In this document: in pieces, positions 47,967-60,410 of the stretch
How the letters are laid out: every line of letters starts with the position of its first letter
Position numbering within the stretch: position 1 is the stretch's first letter
NCBI RefSeq assembly: GCF_021155765.1
Contig: NC_060114.1
Coordinates: 12,243,001 to 12,307,000 of the forward strand
Length of the DNA: 64,000 bases
Reading direction: 5' to 3'
Source of the DNA: Diprion similis
Taxonomy: Eukaryota > Arthropoda > Insecta > Hymenoptera > Diprionidae
Translations under genes and position numbers: made by a program
Notes under the pieces: generated by a model
Seen by the model: the letters and a program-made list of their open reading frames with translations, nothing else
Database searches by the model: none
Told to the model about the DNA's origin: nothing

Positions 47967-49047
47967 CTGAAACAAAACAAGTCAATCAGTCCTAGTTCTG
48001 ATGGAAAACCATTTCTTCATTGACATTATCTACACAAAACTCTAAGTGAAATAATTGTAATAGATATGAAATAATATATATGGCTGGTAGCAGGATTCGT
48101 AATGTTAGTTGCGTTAGCTTTACTACAAAATTTGGTAATTTCCACTTTCTATGTTCTTATATACTTTAAAATCATATACCAATTGATGGAAAGTCGAATT
48201 GTTTCAGATGGCCTCTAAGTTATTGATAATAGTTAACATAACATTCTGACCTTCTTCAACTCCTATCGTAAATACCATTAAATGCTAGATGGACAGAGTG
48301 CTAGTATTAACAATTAATATATGATATTATATTAGAATTCTGATTTTTCTCCAGAAGATTTGGTTTTCCATGAGGCTAGCCACAGTAATCCTCAGTGCGA
48401 GATGAGTCAAGTACATTGTAGTCCAATACTAGATTCGATGTTTGTCCACCCTTGGAGTCTCCCATGTTTTGCTAGAACTATAAAACAATCAGAACGGACA
48501 GTGTAGTCAAATTTTCCAGATTCAATCACCTTAATCCGGTCTGCAATATTATTTTATAGTGCTTCAAAGGATTTTAGACTATTGGTGACGATAAATTTGA
48601 CCGTGAAATTGCGAGCACAGAAAAACAGAACGTAAACAATGTTAGAATGTTAAGTATTTTCCCATCAATGAAGCAACACTTGTGGACATATTCGATTAAT
48701 GAAGTTTATTCTAAAAATATCAACTGTGTCACAAAATTATATTGAAGTGCCTCTTATTACCACGTGGCATATATCATTTTCACATTTCTCAAATTAAAAC
48801 AATCGTGAATATATTTTTCATATCTTTTCATTGTTGTACGACCATAAATATTGTTTAATGTAAATGTTACATGTACCAGTTAATTTTCCTCAAGCATGTG
48901 AAAGCTCTTAAAAATCTTTTACCTCACTTTTAATACATGTGATGTCATACAATCTGACCAAATTCGATAGTAGAAAGAATAGTCCTCAACGTGTAGCTAC
49001 GCTTATCATGGTATTAACATTATGATTAGTTGTTCTGTGATGGTATC
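47967..49047. other. Spacer V14-psiC
   Basis: AT-rich, about 1.1 kb, no coding signal seen. Confidence 0.4.
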
Positions 49048-50749
49048 CTAATTTTTTGAGATCTCCTTCTCTTCAATATCTTTAACTATTGCGGTGATGT
49101 GAATAGGTGGGGGAGGCGAAAACCTTCCAGGATGACTACGCCTGTGTCGCATCATGCTGGATCTTTGGGTAAAGGCTTCTCCGCATAAATCACACTTGTA
49201 CGGTCTCTCTCCGGTGTGAGTAAGGATATGCGTGCGTAAGCTGCCGTTGCTCTTAAATGGTTTATGACATATGGAGCATATACAAGGCGCCGATTGTCTA
49301 TGCTTGTTGAACATGTGATAGTTGAGCCTCTTCGTGCAGTTGAATTCCATGCCGCATTCGTTGCAAGTGATTCCTTTTTCATGAACCAGCAAATGGTTGC
49401 TTAGATTATGCTCAGATTTGTATATACGCTTGCAAATATTACATTCAAATTTTTGAAAGTCCGTCCGATGTTTTCGCCTGTGAGAGCTCATCGCCGTTCC
49501 ATTTTTGCATGATTTACCACAAATTTCGCACACCAACGAAGGTGCCTCGGTATGAAGAGATTTCAAATGAGTTGAAAGATCGCTCTTTATTTTGAACTGT
49601 TTACTGCACTTATCGCAAGTGAATTGATATTCAGTGTTGTCATGTTTCCTTATACGATGATGCTTCAATGCTTGTTTCGACTTAAATTTAACCTTGCATA
49701 TATCACAAGTGTACGAAAGATTTTCGTCATGACAACTGGCATGCTTACGCTGATCGTATGCAGTTCTGAAGGTTTTTGGACAGTGTTCACATTTAAAAGG
49801 TCTTCGAGTATTGTGGCTTTTAATGTGCCTAGAGAGTTCCATTCTGCACCTAAACTCTCTGTCACATATTATACATTTAAGTTCACTCTGACTGTCCATA
49901 ATGAAGTCTGGCTCAGGCAGCGCATCAGTTGGCTTAAATCTGTGTTGTGAGATAAAATTCTCCCATTCACTATCTTTGTTTAAGTCCTTGTCATCAGCAT
50001 TGGGTGTTTTTTGCAATGCACGCAAGAGTAAACTTTTGGCACCCATGATGAATGGAGGATCAGAAGATTTGGAATCCGTATTAAGTTTCTGGTTCGAAGC
50101 TTTCTGACACTTACTTTCATCCGTAGCCAGCCGACGGCCATCTGCGTTAGATTTTTGTGGCATAGTACGAGAGCGTTTTCTTAGACTAGCCACCGAACAC
50201 AGTGAGCGCGAAGTTTTGGTTTCTGTATCAAGTTTCTGTTGGCTGATGTTCTTACCTTTACAATCTTTCTTGGCGAAGTAATCACCATCTAAATTAGATT
50301 CCTGTGGTGGGGTACAAGAACGTTTATTTGGTCTAGCCTCGACGGATTCTGTATTGAGTTTCTGATGTGTGGTGTTTTTATTGCCATCATTTTCTTTGGC
50401 CAAATGACTTCCATCTGTATTAGCTTCCTCTGTCGGAATACAGGCATGTTCACTCGAACTTGCCTTTACAAATTCGGAACTGTGGGGTTCTTTATCTGTG
50501 TGAGATTTGTGTTGGGAGGCGTTATTACTTTGATCGTCTTCTTTGGCCAATTGAACGTTACCTGTATTAGGGTGTCTGGTTTGTAACCGTGACAAAAGTG
50601 ATTTACTGATTATCACTTTTTTCCCCAAAGTCTTGCTCAATCCATTTGCAATTTGTAGCGCACAAGCAGTTTTAAAGTTAACTCCAAACTTTAGTGGATA
50701 TTCTTCCTCTGGAAGTTTCCGCCGGAATTTAACACGCCAAGAGTTGACC
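49048..50749 (-). CDS. Zinc-finger cassette V14 (9 fingers, long repeat linker)
   Basis: Acceptor ATGTTCTAG, phase 2; 566 residues. The first 290 residues are linker: a basic start (VNSWRVKFRRKLPEEEYPL), then about five degenerate tandem units of 40-50 residues with the core N.DG..LAKE....N.S.QKLNT (residues near 55-280). Nine fingers follow: CNICKRIYKSEHNLSNH at the marker position and terminal FTQRSSMMRHRRSH. Tail HPGRFSPPPPIHITAIVKDI. The Asn/Ser/Lys-rich repeat is likely disordered. Confidence 0.93.
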
Positions 50750-52704
50750 CTAGAACATTAAATACAAGGTTACTAAATTATAGACAAGATAGTCCCAAAT
50801 ATCAATACAACAAACAATATTATATTCTATTTTCAATTATACAAAGTAAAGCCCTGCCAAGGAAAAGCTACCGGGTGATGTAGTACGATTTTATTAAGCA
50901 TATATACACTTGACGTAACTTAATGCCATTCATAAATTTATAGTATAAACCGATCTATTTTCTATTTCAACATCAGCTACTGAATATCAGAATACTGACA
51001 CACCGCAGATACTAAAAGCAATCGAATCTTTCTGAAAATAATTATGTAATACATTTGATTTATCCTTTTGTACATCTGCTTCGATTATATAGTAGAGATA
51101 TTGCAGAGATCATAGCAGAGGAATCAATGAGAATTCTTGAATGTGAAACATCGCTGTCAGATGCATCTGCAAGTTTTATATCATACTTAATCGTCGACTG
51201 AAGACTTTTCCATACAATATTCATACCTGTGGAGCTATTCTATATTGTATCTTAGTGTTCTGAAAATATTTACATCACGTTAATATTTTGCTGTTGCACG
51301 ATATGAATTCAGAAAAATGTTGGCCTTGGGAATCTTTCGCCACATTCTCAACGCCCAAGTCACTCAAATCACGTAACGCTCGTAGGTTTGATGATATCAT
51401 ACGACTAGTAAAGTCGTGACTGCACCTGTAATTCACGTGGCAACCATCTGTGTTTAGCCCTGTTGAAATGAAAAGTCATTTGAGTTGAACATTTTTACTA
51501 AATTTTTCTGATGGGGATCTGTGAATGGGCTGAAACCTCCTTCAAAAATTTTATTCTGTCTGTAATCTCGAGACAATATGTGTGGGCAATCTATTTTGTT
51601 CAAAATCTTTCAATATTACGTAATAACAGAGATTTTGTCTTCTCAATTTTCAGCAGTCACAGTTGTTCAGTGGCGAAGTTGTCTGGAACATTTGCAAATT
51701 TAGAACAAATTTGTTTAATTCTATTTTAGAATCAATGTCAATTTAAAATCTAGTACAGATTCTCAAGTGCAATTAAAAATCAGCAACATGATGTTTGCGA
51801 TTTTAGCATAATAAATTTTCTAGTCGCAACATTTGAAAATTTAGATACAAGCAACGTGTAAATTCATTGCATTTGATGAAACTAGCCATAATAACTGTGG
51901 TGAGATCAGGGATAACTTGTTTAAATTCCCCTGAAAATATACAATTTCTAAGTAGCTTATGCTTATATTATTTTGGCATCAACCTGGATAGCACAAGAAT
52001 CAATTTCATTCAGCATCAAGTTCAAACATTATTCATCGTTATCACACCTTGCACATTTGAATTTACCCTGATGCACAACATATAATGCAGTGTCAGAAAC
52101 ACATTTAGTTTTGTATATTGTAGTATCTCATGGCTAGTACATAATTTTTTTAATCTTTCATCAAGTCTTTCTATGTGAGATCACTATTCAATATTCTAAC
52201 ATGGACTTTAGTGTGACATGTCTTACCAACGTGACCGTAATCCGAATTTTTCAAATTAACAACTAAATTCAAGATTGAAATTCTCAGCTATGCACCATCA
52301 TGCCAATTATGAAGGGCATAATTTTACAGCTTTTTAGTCAATTTAAAATTGAACATATCTTAAAATCTAAAAACTACTCTAATGTAGATAGTACAAAGAG
52401 CTATGTAATCCCTTGTCGTACTTCTTGCAAGTTGACGTCATTACAATCGTGAGATATACAAAATCTATTTATTATTTGAACTTCTGCTTATACATAATGC
52501 GTGTAATAGCAACGCACAAATCTCAATAACCAAGAATGATGAATTATAGGTATTTAGTAGAATGATAATAACTGATATCTATATTTATAAATCAATATGG
52601 TATGTTAATCAACATTTGAAATCAAGATTAACGAGTAAGTATACCTATAATATAATATGATTTACTTGTATAAGATTGTGATGTATGTTATATTATCATG
52701 TAAC
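50750..52704. other. Spacer V15-V14
   Basis: The longest spacer, about 1.95 kb. A strong CACAG|GTATGA donor at 51226 follows a TTTTCAG acceptor 33 nt upstream, but the enclosed 33 nt have an in-frame stop in phase 2. Plus-strand open frames at 51511 and 51867 are short and featureless. Confidence 0.45.
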
Positions 52705-53968
52705 TCAAACGCAGGTAGATTTTTGATGGGCTGTAAGATTGCCCTGGCACGAAAAGCCACGATGACATATTTGACATACATAGGGTCGTTCACCGGTATG
52801 ACCACGGCGGTGGATAGTAAGGGTTGATCTCTGGGAGAAGGCTTTGGGACATTGATCGCACTTGTACGGCTTTTCCCCGGTGTGAATGCGACGATGCATG
52901 CGCAAATTTTCCGAGTCTGTGAATCCTTTGCCACAAATGTCGCATACATAAGGTTTCTCTCCTGTGTGTATACGCCGATGCTTTTTTAAATGTTCGGCAC
53001 TGCTGAGGCTTTTGCCGCAGTAATCGCATAGGTACAACTTGGTAGGATTGTGACTCTCCTTGTGCCGAAACAGTGATCGCTTCGTCGCCAATACACGCCC
53101 ACAAATGTCACACGCAGTGCTGGTTACCTTGTTGGCCTTCATCTCCGGATGCATTCGTCTACAATGGGCGGAAAGTTGTCTCCTGAGATAAAACGCACTA
53201 CCGCAGGTGGCACAAGTAAATGGCTTGTCCCCGGAATGAATGTTGTAATGTTCCTGAAGTTCAATCGCCTTTCGAAACCTTTTATCACATTCGTTACACT
53301 TGAATGGAAGGTCTGCTTTGTCCGTGTGCCTAAGCATGTGAATGCTCAAAGCAGCTAGAACCGTTGTCTCGTAGTCACACTCTTTGCACATATAACTTGG
53401 GTAAAAGTGGGTCTTTTCGTGTCTCGTCAAGTCTCGAAATAGTCGAAACTTTTTCGGGCAATGGTTACACGTGAGATCGCCAACAGTGTGCCGCAGTAGA
53501 TGTTTCTGATAGTTACTTTTATGACCGAATACCTTGTTGCAAGTTTTACACAAAAACTCAACGTTATTCTTTTCCTTTTTCACCTTCATTGGTCGACCGA
53601 CATTATTTCGCTTACTGCCAGCATGTTTTTTCATGTGCTTGCGTAGATTCACGTATGTTCGAAACACTCTTCCACATTGATTGCACGTGTTCTTTCTTTT
53701 ACCCTTGTGTTCAATTTCGTGATTATTAAGTAGAGTTTTAGTTTTGAAAAATACGTCACAAGTTTTGCAGTGATACGCCAACGGCATGTCTTCCTCGTCA
53801 TCGTTGGCATCTCGAATTTCTTCCTTGATCGGGCCATTTAATTTTTCCGTGGTCTCATCCAAGTTTTCACCTTTCTGCGCACCTTTTTCCGGTTCGCTCT
53901 TGACCAGATCAAGCTTCGATAGCATTAGCATTCGATAATAGTCCTCGGACAATGGAAGAGACGTAAAT
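52705..53968 (-). CDS. Zinc-finger cassette V15 (12 fingers, last one C2HC)
   Basis: Acceptor CTAATTTCAG, phase 2; 420 residues. The linker has VKSEPEKG and IKEEIRDAND before the first finger near residue 72. Twelve fingers; a block of six with short linkers is followed by a run with TGEKPY linkers (FTDSENLRMH, FSQRSTLTIH). The last unit CQICHRGFSCQGNLTAHQKS ends with Cys in place of His. No PPLP tail. It sits at the border between the PPLP group and the V16-V20 group. Confidence 0.93.
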
Positions 53969-54749
53969 CTGAAATTAGAATTTAATATCGTCAGTAAGAA
54001 TGAACACATGACATTTTTCACACTCGTTCATAGTCCAGTATATCAGACACATGTACGTACATACGTAGATTATATCGGACAGTGACATATATACACGTGT
54101 ACTTAAGCGTTATAACAGCTATGATAATAAATATGCAACCAAGTTGAATTTTCTAAACATATAAATGAAACAATTCTAGCAATTCTTTGATATTTTTCTT
54201 CTACAAATTCCCTCGTTACTACATGAGTATAATGATAATTACACACAGAAGTTCTACAAGTCTTCCAAGTAATTCAGTGTTAATTATTACCTAATTTTCT
54301 TATATTTCAGGTTTTTTCCAAGCTGTAACAGTCACATGCTAGTCGCGAGGGAACTGATTTCACTAAGAATACCTAAAATTACTTAGTAGAGTTAGCTTTC
54401 TGCATCCACGATACGTAGAACGCAGTATTTTAATTTTAATAATAAATTTGACATTTTCGCAGGACTTTATTCATCATACAGAATTATAACAACGAGAATC
54501 TCAGTACTCTTCATTGCCTGTTTACACACTACAACAAACGTTTTTCACATTACAATATCGAAGGGGCATCTATACAAATCGTGACGAGTTCATTGCTTCT
54601 TTGGATTGATACTCTGTAGAGAAATCAATAAAATATGCAATGTTGCATAGAATCAAACATTTGCAACAAGTGACGTCTTGCACTCAAATGTTTATTCTAT
54701 TATCAAGCTGCCAAATAATGTTTAAATAATTGTTGACATCACATGAATA

Positions 54750-54755
54750 TTTATT
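54750..54755 (-). terminator. Poly(A) signal overlapping the V16 stop codon
   Basis: Minus-strand AATAAA shares bases with the TAA stop of V16. Confidence 0.4.
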
Positions 54756-55963
54756 GATTGGTGGGTCGCACTATCGTTATGCTTACAAGGTGAATTTTAT
54801 TATGGGCATTCAATAGAGCCCTCGACACAAATGACCTTGTGCAAAAATTACACTCATAAGGTCTTTGTCCCGTGTGGTATCGTTTGTGAATAACAAGGGT
54901 GGAATGCTGCGTGAAAGATTTTCCACAGGTATCGCAGCTGTATGGTTTTTCTCCAGTGTGCGTTCTCTTATGAACGACCAGGGTTGTGCGTTTGTGAAAA
55001 GCTTTGCCGCACACATCGCATATCAGCGACTTCTCTCCTCCGTGAAGACGCAAATGATCTTGAAGCGAACCTTTAGAAGAAACTGATTTACCGCACAAGT
55101 GGCAGTCAAATTTATTATCACCAGTGTGGGATTTCACGTGAAGCACAAGGGAATTCTTGTAGGCGAATGTTTTACCACAAAATTCACACTGGTGTTTGAT
55201 AGGCTTAAAATTTGGCTCGTGGATCTTCGTGTGACGTGCAAGAGTATGATTGTTAGGAAAGGCCTTTCCGCAACTCTTACACACATGTTCATTAGCTTCG
55301 TGTTTAACATTCATGTGCCCGTGAAGCTCAGCGTTAGTAAAAAAACCTTTGTTGCATATTTTACAGAATTTTGTGTACTTCTCAAAGTGCCTCCTATGAT
55401 GCGTTGCCAGCTGAGATGCTTGGACGAATGATCGACCGCATACATCGCATACGAAATTACGTTCATGAGTGTGAATCCTTCTGTGAACTGCAAGGGTGTT
55501 CGTTCTCTTGAAGGCTTTGCAACATATGTCACATTTGTATGGTCTGGCATCACTGTGAGCCACCAAATGTCCCTCAAATAAATTCTTGGACCTAAAAGTT
55601 TTCTTACAAATCTCGCATTCGTAAGATTTCGCCGAATGGCAAATATCGTTTGAGCATTCAGTTGATAATTCGTACTTGCGGTTCACTTCTATAGTTTCTA
55701 ATGTTGCACCTGTGCCATGTCGTGAGGTCTGCTGGGAATTTTCAAATTCTTCGCAGGTCAAGGCCAAATCATCAGAACTACACTTTTCGGCATTTGTACT
55801 TTGGTCATTATTATTATCCTGCAGTATGTCAGTTCGTACGAAAATTTTTCCCTCAGACTTTACATCGATAACGGCATCGCTGGACCCTGTGATCTCGATG
55901 TGCTGATTTTCCAACATCTCCATAGTGTCTGCGGTCTCAAACTTGGCTATCTTCAGCTTTAAT
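54751..55963 (-). CDS. Zinc-finger cassette V16 (10 C2H2 fingers)
   Basis: Acceptor TTTCCAG, phase 2; 403 residues. Opens LKLKIAKFETADTMEMLENQ; acidic linker with VKSE to about residue 118. Ten fingers, many canonical: TGEKPY linkers, FHKRTTLVVHKRTH, FTQHSTLVIHKRYH, FVSRALLNAH. Very like V1 and V2 in the last four fingers although 33 kb away, so it probably reflects an older duplication than the neighbours. The Met at 55923 (MEMLEN) could be an alternative start. Confidence 0.93.
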
Positions 55964-56864
55964 CTGGAAATAAATGTAAGGTAAAGTCAGACGTCGCATT
56001 TACTTGTAGAAAAATTATAGTATCCGTGTGGAGTCAACGGTTCATGAAAATTCATTCAATTCTTATTGGTATCTTCGTTCTCTGGAATTAAAATATATTT
56101 CAACTAAAAAAAAGCCTGAATAATATTGGTGATAAAATTTACAGCCATGGAATATAGAACTAGTGGATGAGTAGATTGCATTGCAAGCGATAATTATGCA
56201 TTAATATGCTTTCAAGCATAATAATCGTGTGTATCGAGAGAGTTGTTGTAGCAAATTTAAATAATCACGATTTACCTCGAAAATCATTTATTATAAATTA
56301 TTCCTAAGGTATCACAATAAGAAAACTATCATTACAGGGGATGGGTGTTATATAAAAGTATAAAAATATTTCAACTACATCTTACCACAACATTTGTTTT
56401 ATATATTATATATATTATATATATGTGCATAGTTTATAATATATATATAATTTATATAAATGCTGTGATCAAGCGAGCCAATGAGGCATTCGATACTCAA
56501 CTATCACTCTAGACCCAGATATAAATAACACAAATCATTCTGTTTCCACAACCTAATGAAAATTTTTGTACCAGAACAACTGCCCGAGTTTACACACTGG
56601 TATTATTAACGCTATTTTACAAGGCTTGAAATACACTAAATAATTTTTCATTTGAAAACTAATAAGTATTTAGTACGTGACAGGTTGACAAATGGCGATG
56701 AGACTTCAAGCATGTCCCATATATTCGTTTACTCAGTTTTGCTTGGATCCCCTTTGCTCCCGGAGTTTGAGTTGACCTGCAGGTGATCCACACCCTCAAA
56801 TATGTCAGGTACGAGGTCAACCATATGTGCACGGTTAACACATGGTTAGTGCTAAGCTTGAGGC
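55964..56864. other. Spacer V17-V16 with AT dinucleotide tract
   Basis: Contains a run of (at)n at about 56400-56460 and a strong GTG|GTAAGA donor near 56386. A three-codon ATG frame before that donor would create a TGA when joined to V16, so it cannot be a coding leader. Confidence 0.5.
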
Positions 56865-58059
56865 TCAACAACAGGAATTCTGATGTAGTTTTAGCTGTGC
56901 CCCTGAAACGAATCCTTTTGAACAGGTTGCACATTGGTAGGGTCGTGCCCCAGAGTGATATCGTTGGTGAATGACCAAACTTGTCCTTTGAGTGAATGTC
57001 TTAGGGCATATGTCACATTTGTACGGTCGTTCCCCGGTGTGGGTTCTCATGTGAACAGTCATTGTTGACCTCTTTGTGAACCCTTTATTGCAGTAACAGC
57101 AAATTACTGGCTTTTGACCTGTGTGTAATCGTAAATGATCCCGAAGTGAGGCCCGACTACGAACCTTCTTACCGCACGTATCACACGAGTAACTTTTCTC
57201 TCCAGTGTGCTTGCCCACATGAATTTTAAGGGATTTTTGTGTTGCATACATCTTTCCACATATTTCACACTGGTTGGGTTTTTCGGGAATATAATCCGGT
57301 TCGTGGACCTTCAAGTGTTTTTTCAGGGCATTTTTGGAACGAAAAGGTTTATTACATGTTGAGCAAACGTGCGTACTTTCACCATGCTTAGCAAATTTGT
57401 GATACTTATAATCACCCTTTGTATAGAAACCCTTGAGACAATGTTCGCAAGTAAATTCGTACTCTGTGGTATGACGTTTTTTGTGGATTGTCAACTGAGC
57501 TTTCATTTTAAACGCGGTTGGGCAAATGTTACAAGTAAAGTGTTTCTCATTGGAATGAGTGTTACGATGTACTTTTAGTTCGTTTGATCTTTTAAATTTT
57601 TTATCACACAAATCGCAGCTATATTTATATTCCTCACTGTGGACAACTCGATGTTTTCGTAACAATTCTTTGGTAGTGCATATTCTATCGCACTTGTTAC
57701 ATTTCCACTCGCGAACTGGTGCAGTTCTTTTACGAGGTCGTTTTTTGGCCTTCAGTGGATCGACATCATGAATTTTGATCACAGGCTCAGGAGGATCATA
57801 TTCATCCGGAATGGAATCCACGAATACCAAAAATCTCCCACTATTTCTCACATCAAGCTCGGGGCATGAAACATTTTCAGGTACATGTTTTTCAGAATTA
57901 AAATTATCACTTTCATTGGCTATGCTTTTATCCAAGCTGCAGGGTTCTTTCTTAAGTATTGAAGGTTCATTACGAGCCTTTGATCCATCATTTAATTCAC
58001 ACTGCACAAGTTGTGTAGCTGCGTACTCCTCGGGGTTATTCTCTTTGTGTTTTCTTGAC
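56865..58059 (-). CDS. Zinc-finger cassette V17 (10 fingers, last one C2HC)
   Basis: Acceptor CATTTTCAG, phase 2; 397 residues. Opens SRKHKENNPEEYAATQLVQC; mixed-charge linker with KKRPRKRT, a likely nuclear localisation signal, to about residue 125. Ten fingers; the last (CATCSKGFVSGAQLKLHQNS) ends in Cys instead of His. FTQRTSLVIHQRYH precedes it. Order and helices resemble V16 and V3. Confidence 0.93.
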
Positions 58060-58522
58060 CTGAAAATGAACGTACAGTAAATTAATCAACTAGCCAAGTT
58101 AAATAATCAACAGCACACATACATACATATGTACATGCTTAGAAAAATAGAGATAATAATAATGCAATAGCATCAATAACAATGTAGCTCCATGTAATGA
58201 TTTGAGAAAAAGTTATATGAATTCAAGTGCTCATATTTCTTATGGATGGGGAAAAAAAACTGAGAAAGGGTATTTATACTTGGGTATAAATAGTCACCAA
58301 TGCTAGATACAACAGTGATCGTAGTCTGCCCAGATTTCATCTGATTGAAAAAAAAATATTTTACAAACATCGGGGTCACAGATGTCGTTGTTGATGTTGT
58401 TGGGGTGAACAATTGTATAACGATCATTAACTACGAACAGAACGGATGGGGCTTACGTGTTGGCATTAGTGAATCTCGTGAGTCACCTAAGAACTACGGT
58501 ACAAGATCACAGCTTCGAAGAA

Positions 58523-59750
58523 TTAAGTGGAAACGTGTTGGGACTTCATGTGTAACTTCATGGAGCCCTTCTGAGTAAAACGTTTTGGGCATTTTTCACA
58601 CGCGTAAGGTTTCTCTCCAGTATGGGTGCGATTATGTATGTGTAAATACTTCCGCGCACTGAATGCTTTACCACAAACTTCGCAAACGTGTGGTTTTTCT
58701 CCCGTGTGAATTCTCATGTGAGTTTCAAAGGAGGCCTTGGTCGAGAGACACTTTCCGCACACCTCACATGTCATCAGGTTCTCACCGGAATGTATCTTCG
58801 TATGCGTTCTCAAAGATTTTTTCCATGTACTTTCGAAGTTGCACAACGAGCATTTATATTTCACAGGTTGTTCGTGCGACTTTTTGTGTAATTTCAAATA
58901 AGTCCGACTTAAGAATGTCTCTCCACAAATGTGACATTTGAATGGTTTGTCTCCATCATGTTCCTGCTTCATGTGATTATTCAATGCCTGTATTGCATAA
59001 AAGCCCTTGTTGCAAGTCATGCAAAACATGTTGTACTCCTTGTCGTGCCTACTGAGATGTTGTTTCAGAGAGTGCTTAGATTCCTCCACACAACCGCATA
59101 TATAGCAAACTACTCGTTGGCCATGTATCTTGGTGTGTTTGTGCAATATCGATTTAGTCTTGTAAGATTTTTCGCAAATCAAGCAGGAGAATGGTCGGTC
59201 TTTAAGGTGCATCGCTTTGACATGAAGATCCAGCTTGTCTCTATACCGGAACCATTTGTGACAAACTTGACATGCCATACGAACTCGGTTGACATGTAAT
59301 CTTCGGTGCCGTGAGAACTGTCCTTTTTTTTCAAGTTTCAGTCCACAGAAATCACATTCGTACATTGGCGGGTCAGATGAATCTTGAGAAAAGTAAGTCG
59401 GTTTGTGTGCATTTCTGTGATTGAGTAAATTTTTGGTGTTTGAAAAAGACTGATCGCATAGTCCACATGGTTTCTTGTTTTTGCCACTAGGAATATAGTT
59501 AGCATGAAGGCGCATATGATTGCGCAGGTTTCCTCTCCAGTCCGTCTCAAAGGTACAATGATGGCATTTAAATTTCTGTGGTAAGGCAGCACCATGCACC
59601 TTGGACACGTGTTGCTTCAACGACGGACCTGATTTAAATCCACAGTTGCAGATTGCACATCTAAAAGGTCCCGAAGATCGTACTCGTCTTGCAGCTCGAA
59701 GGAATGAATCCCCATTTCCATTTCTTCCAAATCCCGCGAAAAAATGAAAC
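58523..59750 (-). CDS. Zinc-finger cassette V18 (13 C2H2 fingers)
   Basis: Acceptor AATTCCAG, phase 2; 408 residues. Only about 38 residues (FHFFAGFGRNGNGDSFLRAA and a basic stretch) precede finger 1. Thirteen fingers run to the C-terminus, so almost all of the product is DNA-binding. Finger 7 (CYICGCVEESKHSLKQH) and finger 2 (CHHCTFETDWRGNLRNH) are the atypical ones. The end FSARKYLHIHNRTH, FTQKGSMKLHMKSQH matches V19. Confidence 0.93.
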
Positions 59751-60410
59751 CTGGAATTTTAAAAGTATAATCAAAAACATACGAACAAGCTAGATTCTTG
59801 AGAAACTTGACCGAAAAAAACTATACAATATTTTCGGTTTTCTACTATTTAATTATTTTAAAAAACACACACCAACATTTCATAGAAAACAATTAGAAGT
59901 TTTCATATAAATTGTACATTTATTTGTTTATTTATTGTATCCACAGTATCCGATTGATTGCTTGTTCAGATTGGGCAGTAGATATACATACACTCATGTT
60001 CGATCCTCGAATCACCTTTGTGTTATAATTAAGTATTATTATGTTTGTTTGAAAGATACAAGGTAAGCAATTTATCACTTTAAATACACAAAATAAAACG
60101 GAGTTCAGGAAATTCATGCCCAGAGACTATGAAGTTGATTCAAAGTACTCAGATGCGTAGGAGAAAAGTTTTCTAAGACCACTTTCCATATAAAAGGAAG
60201 CGTTTAATGCTTTATGTTGTTCGTGGGCAGAAAATTTGAGATACCCTGTACATAAAAATACATTAGCGTAATTTTGCTAACCACAGATTGCCCTTTTGTA
60301 ATTACTTTGAAGACAAATTTGTAAGAGCATGAATTTCACGAGTTATACAAGATGACGATGATTTCATGATACATAAAGGTATCCCACAATATGCTCAGTA
60401 AAAACGACGA

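Noticed and set aside
56350-56386. ATG-TTG-TG before a GTAAGA donor as a first exon for V16
   Set aside because: Joining to the V16 acceptor base A would create TGA at the joint.
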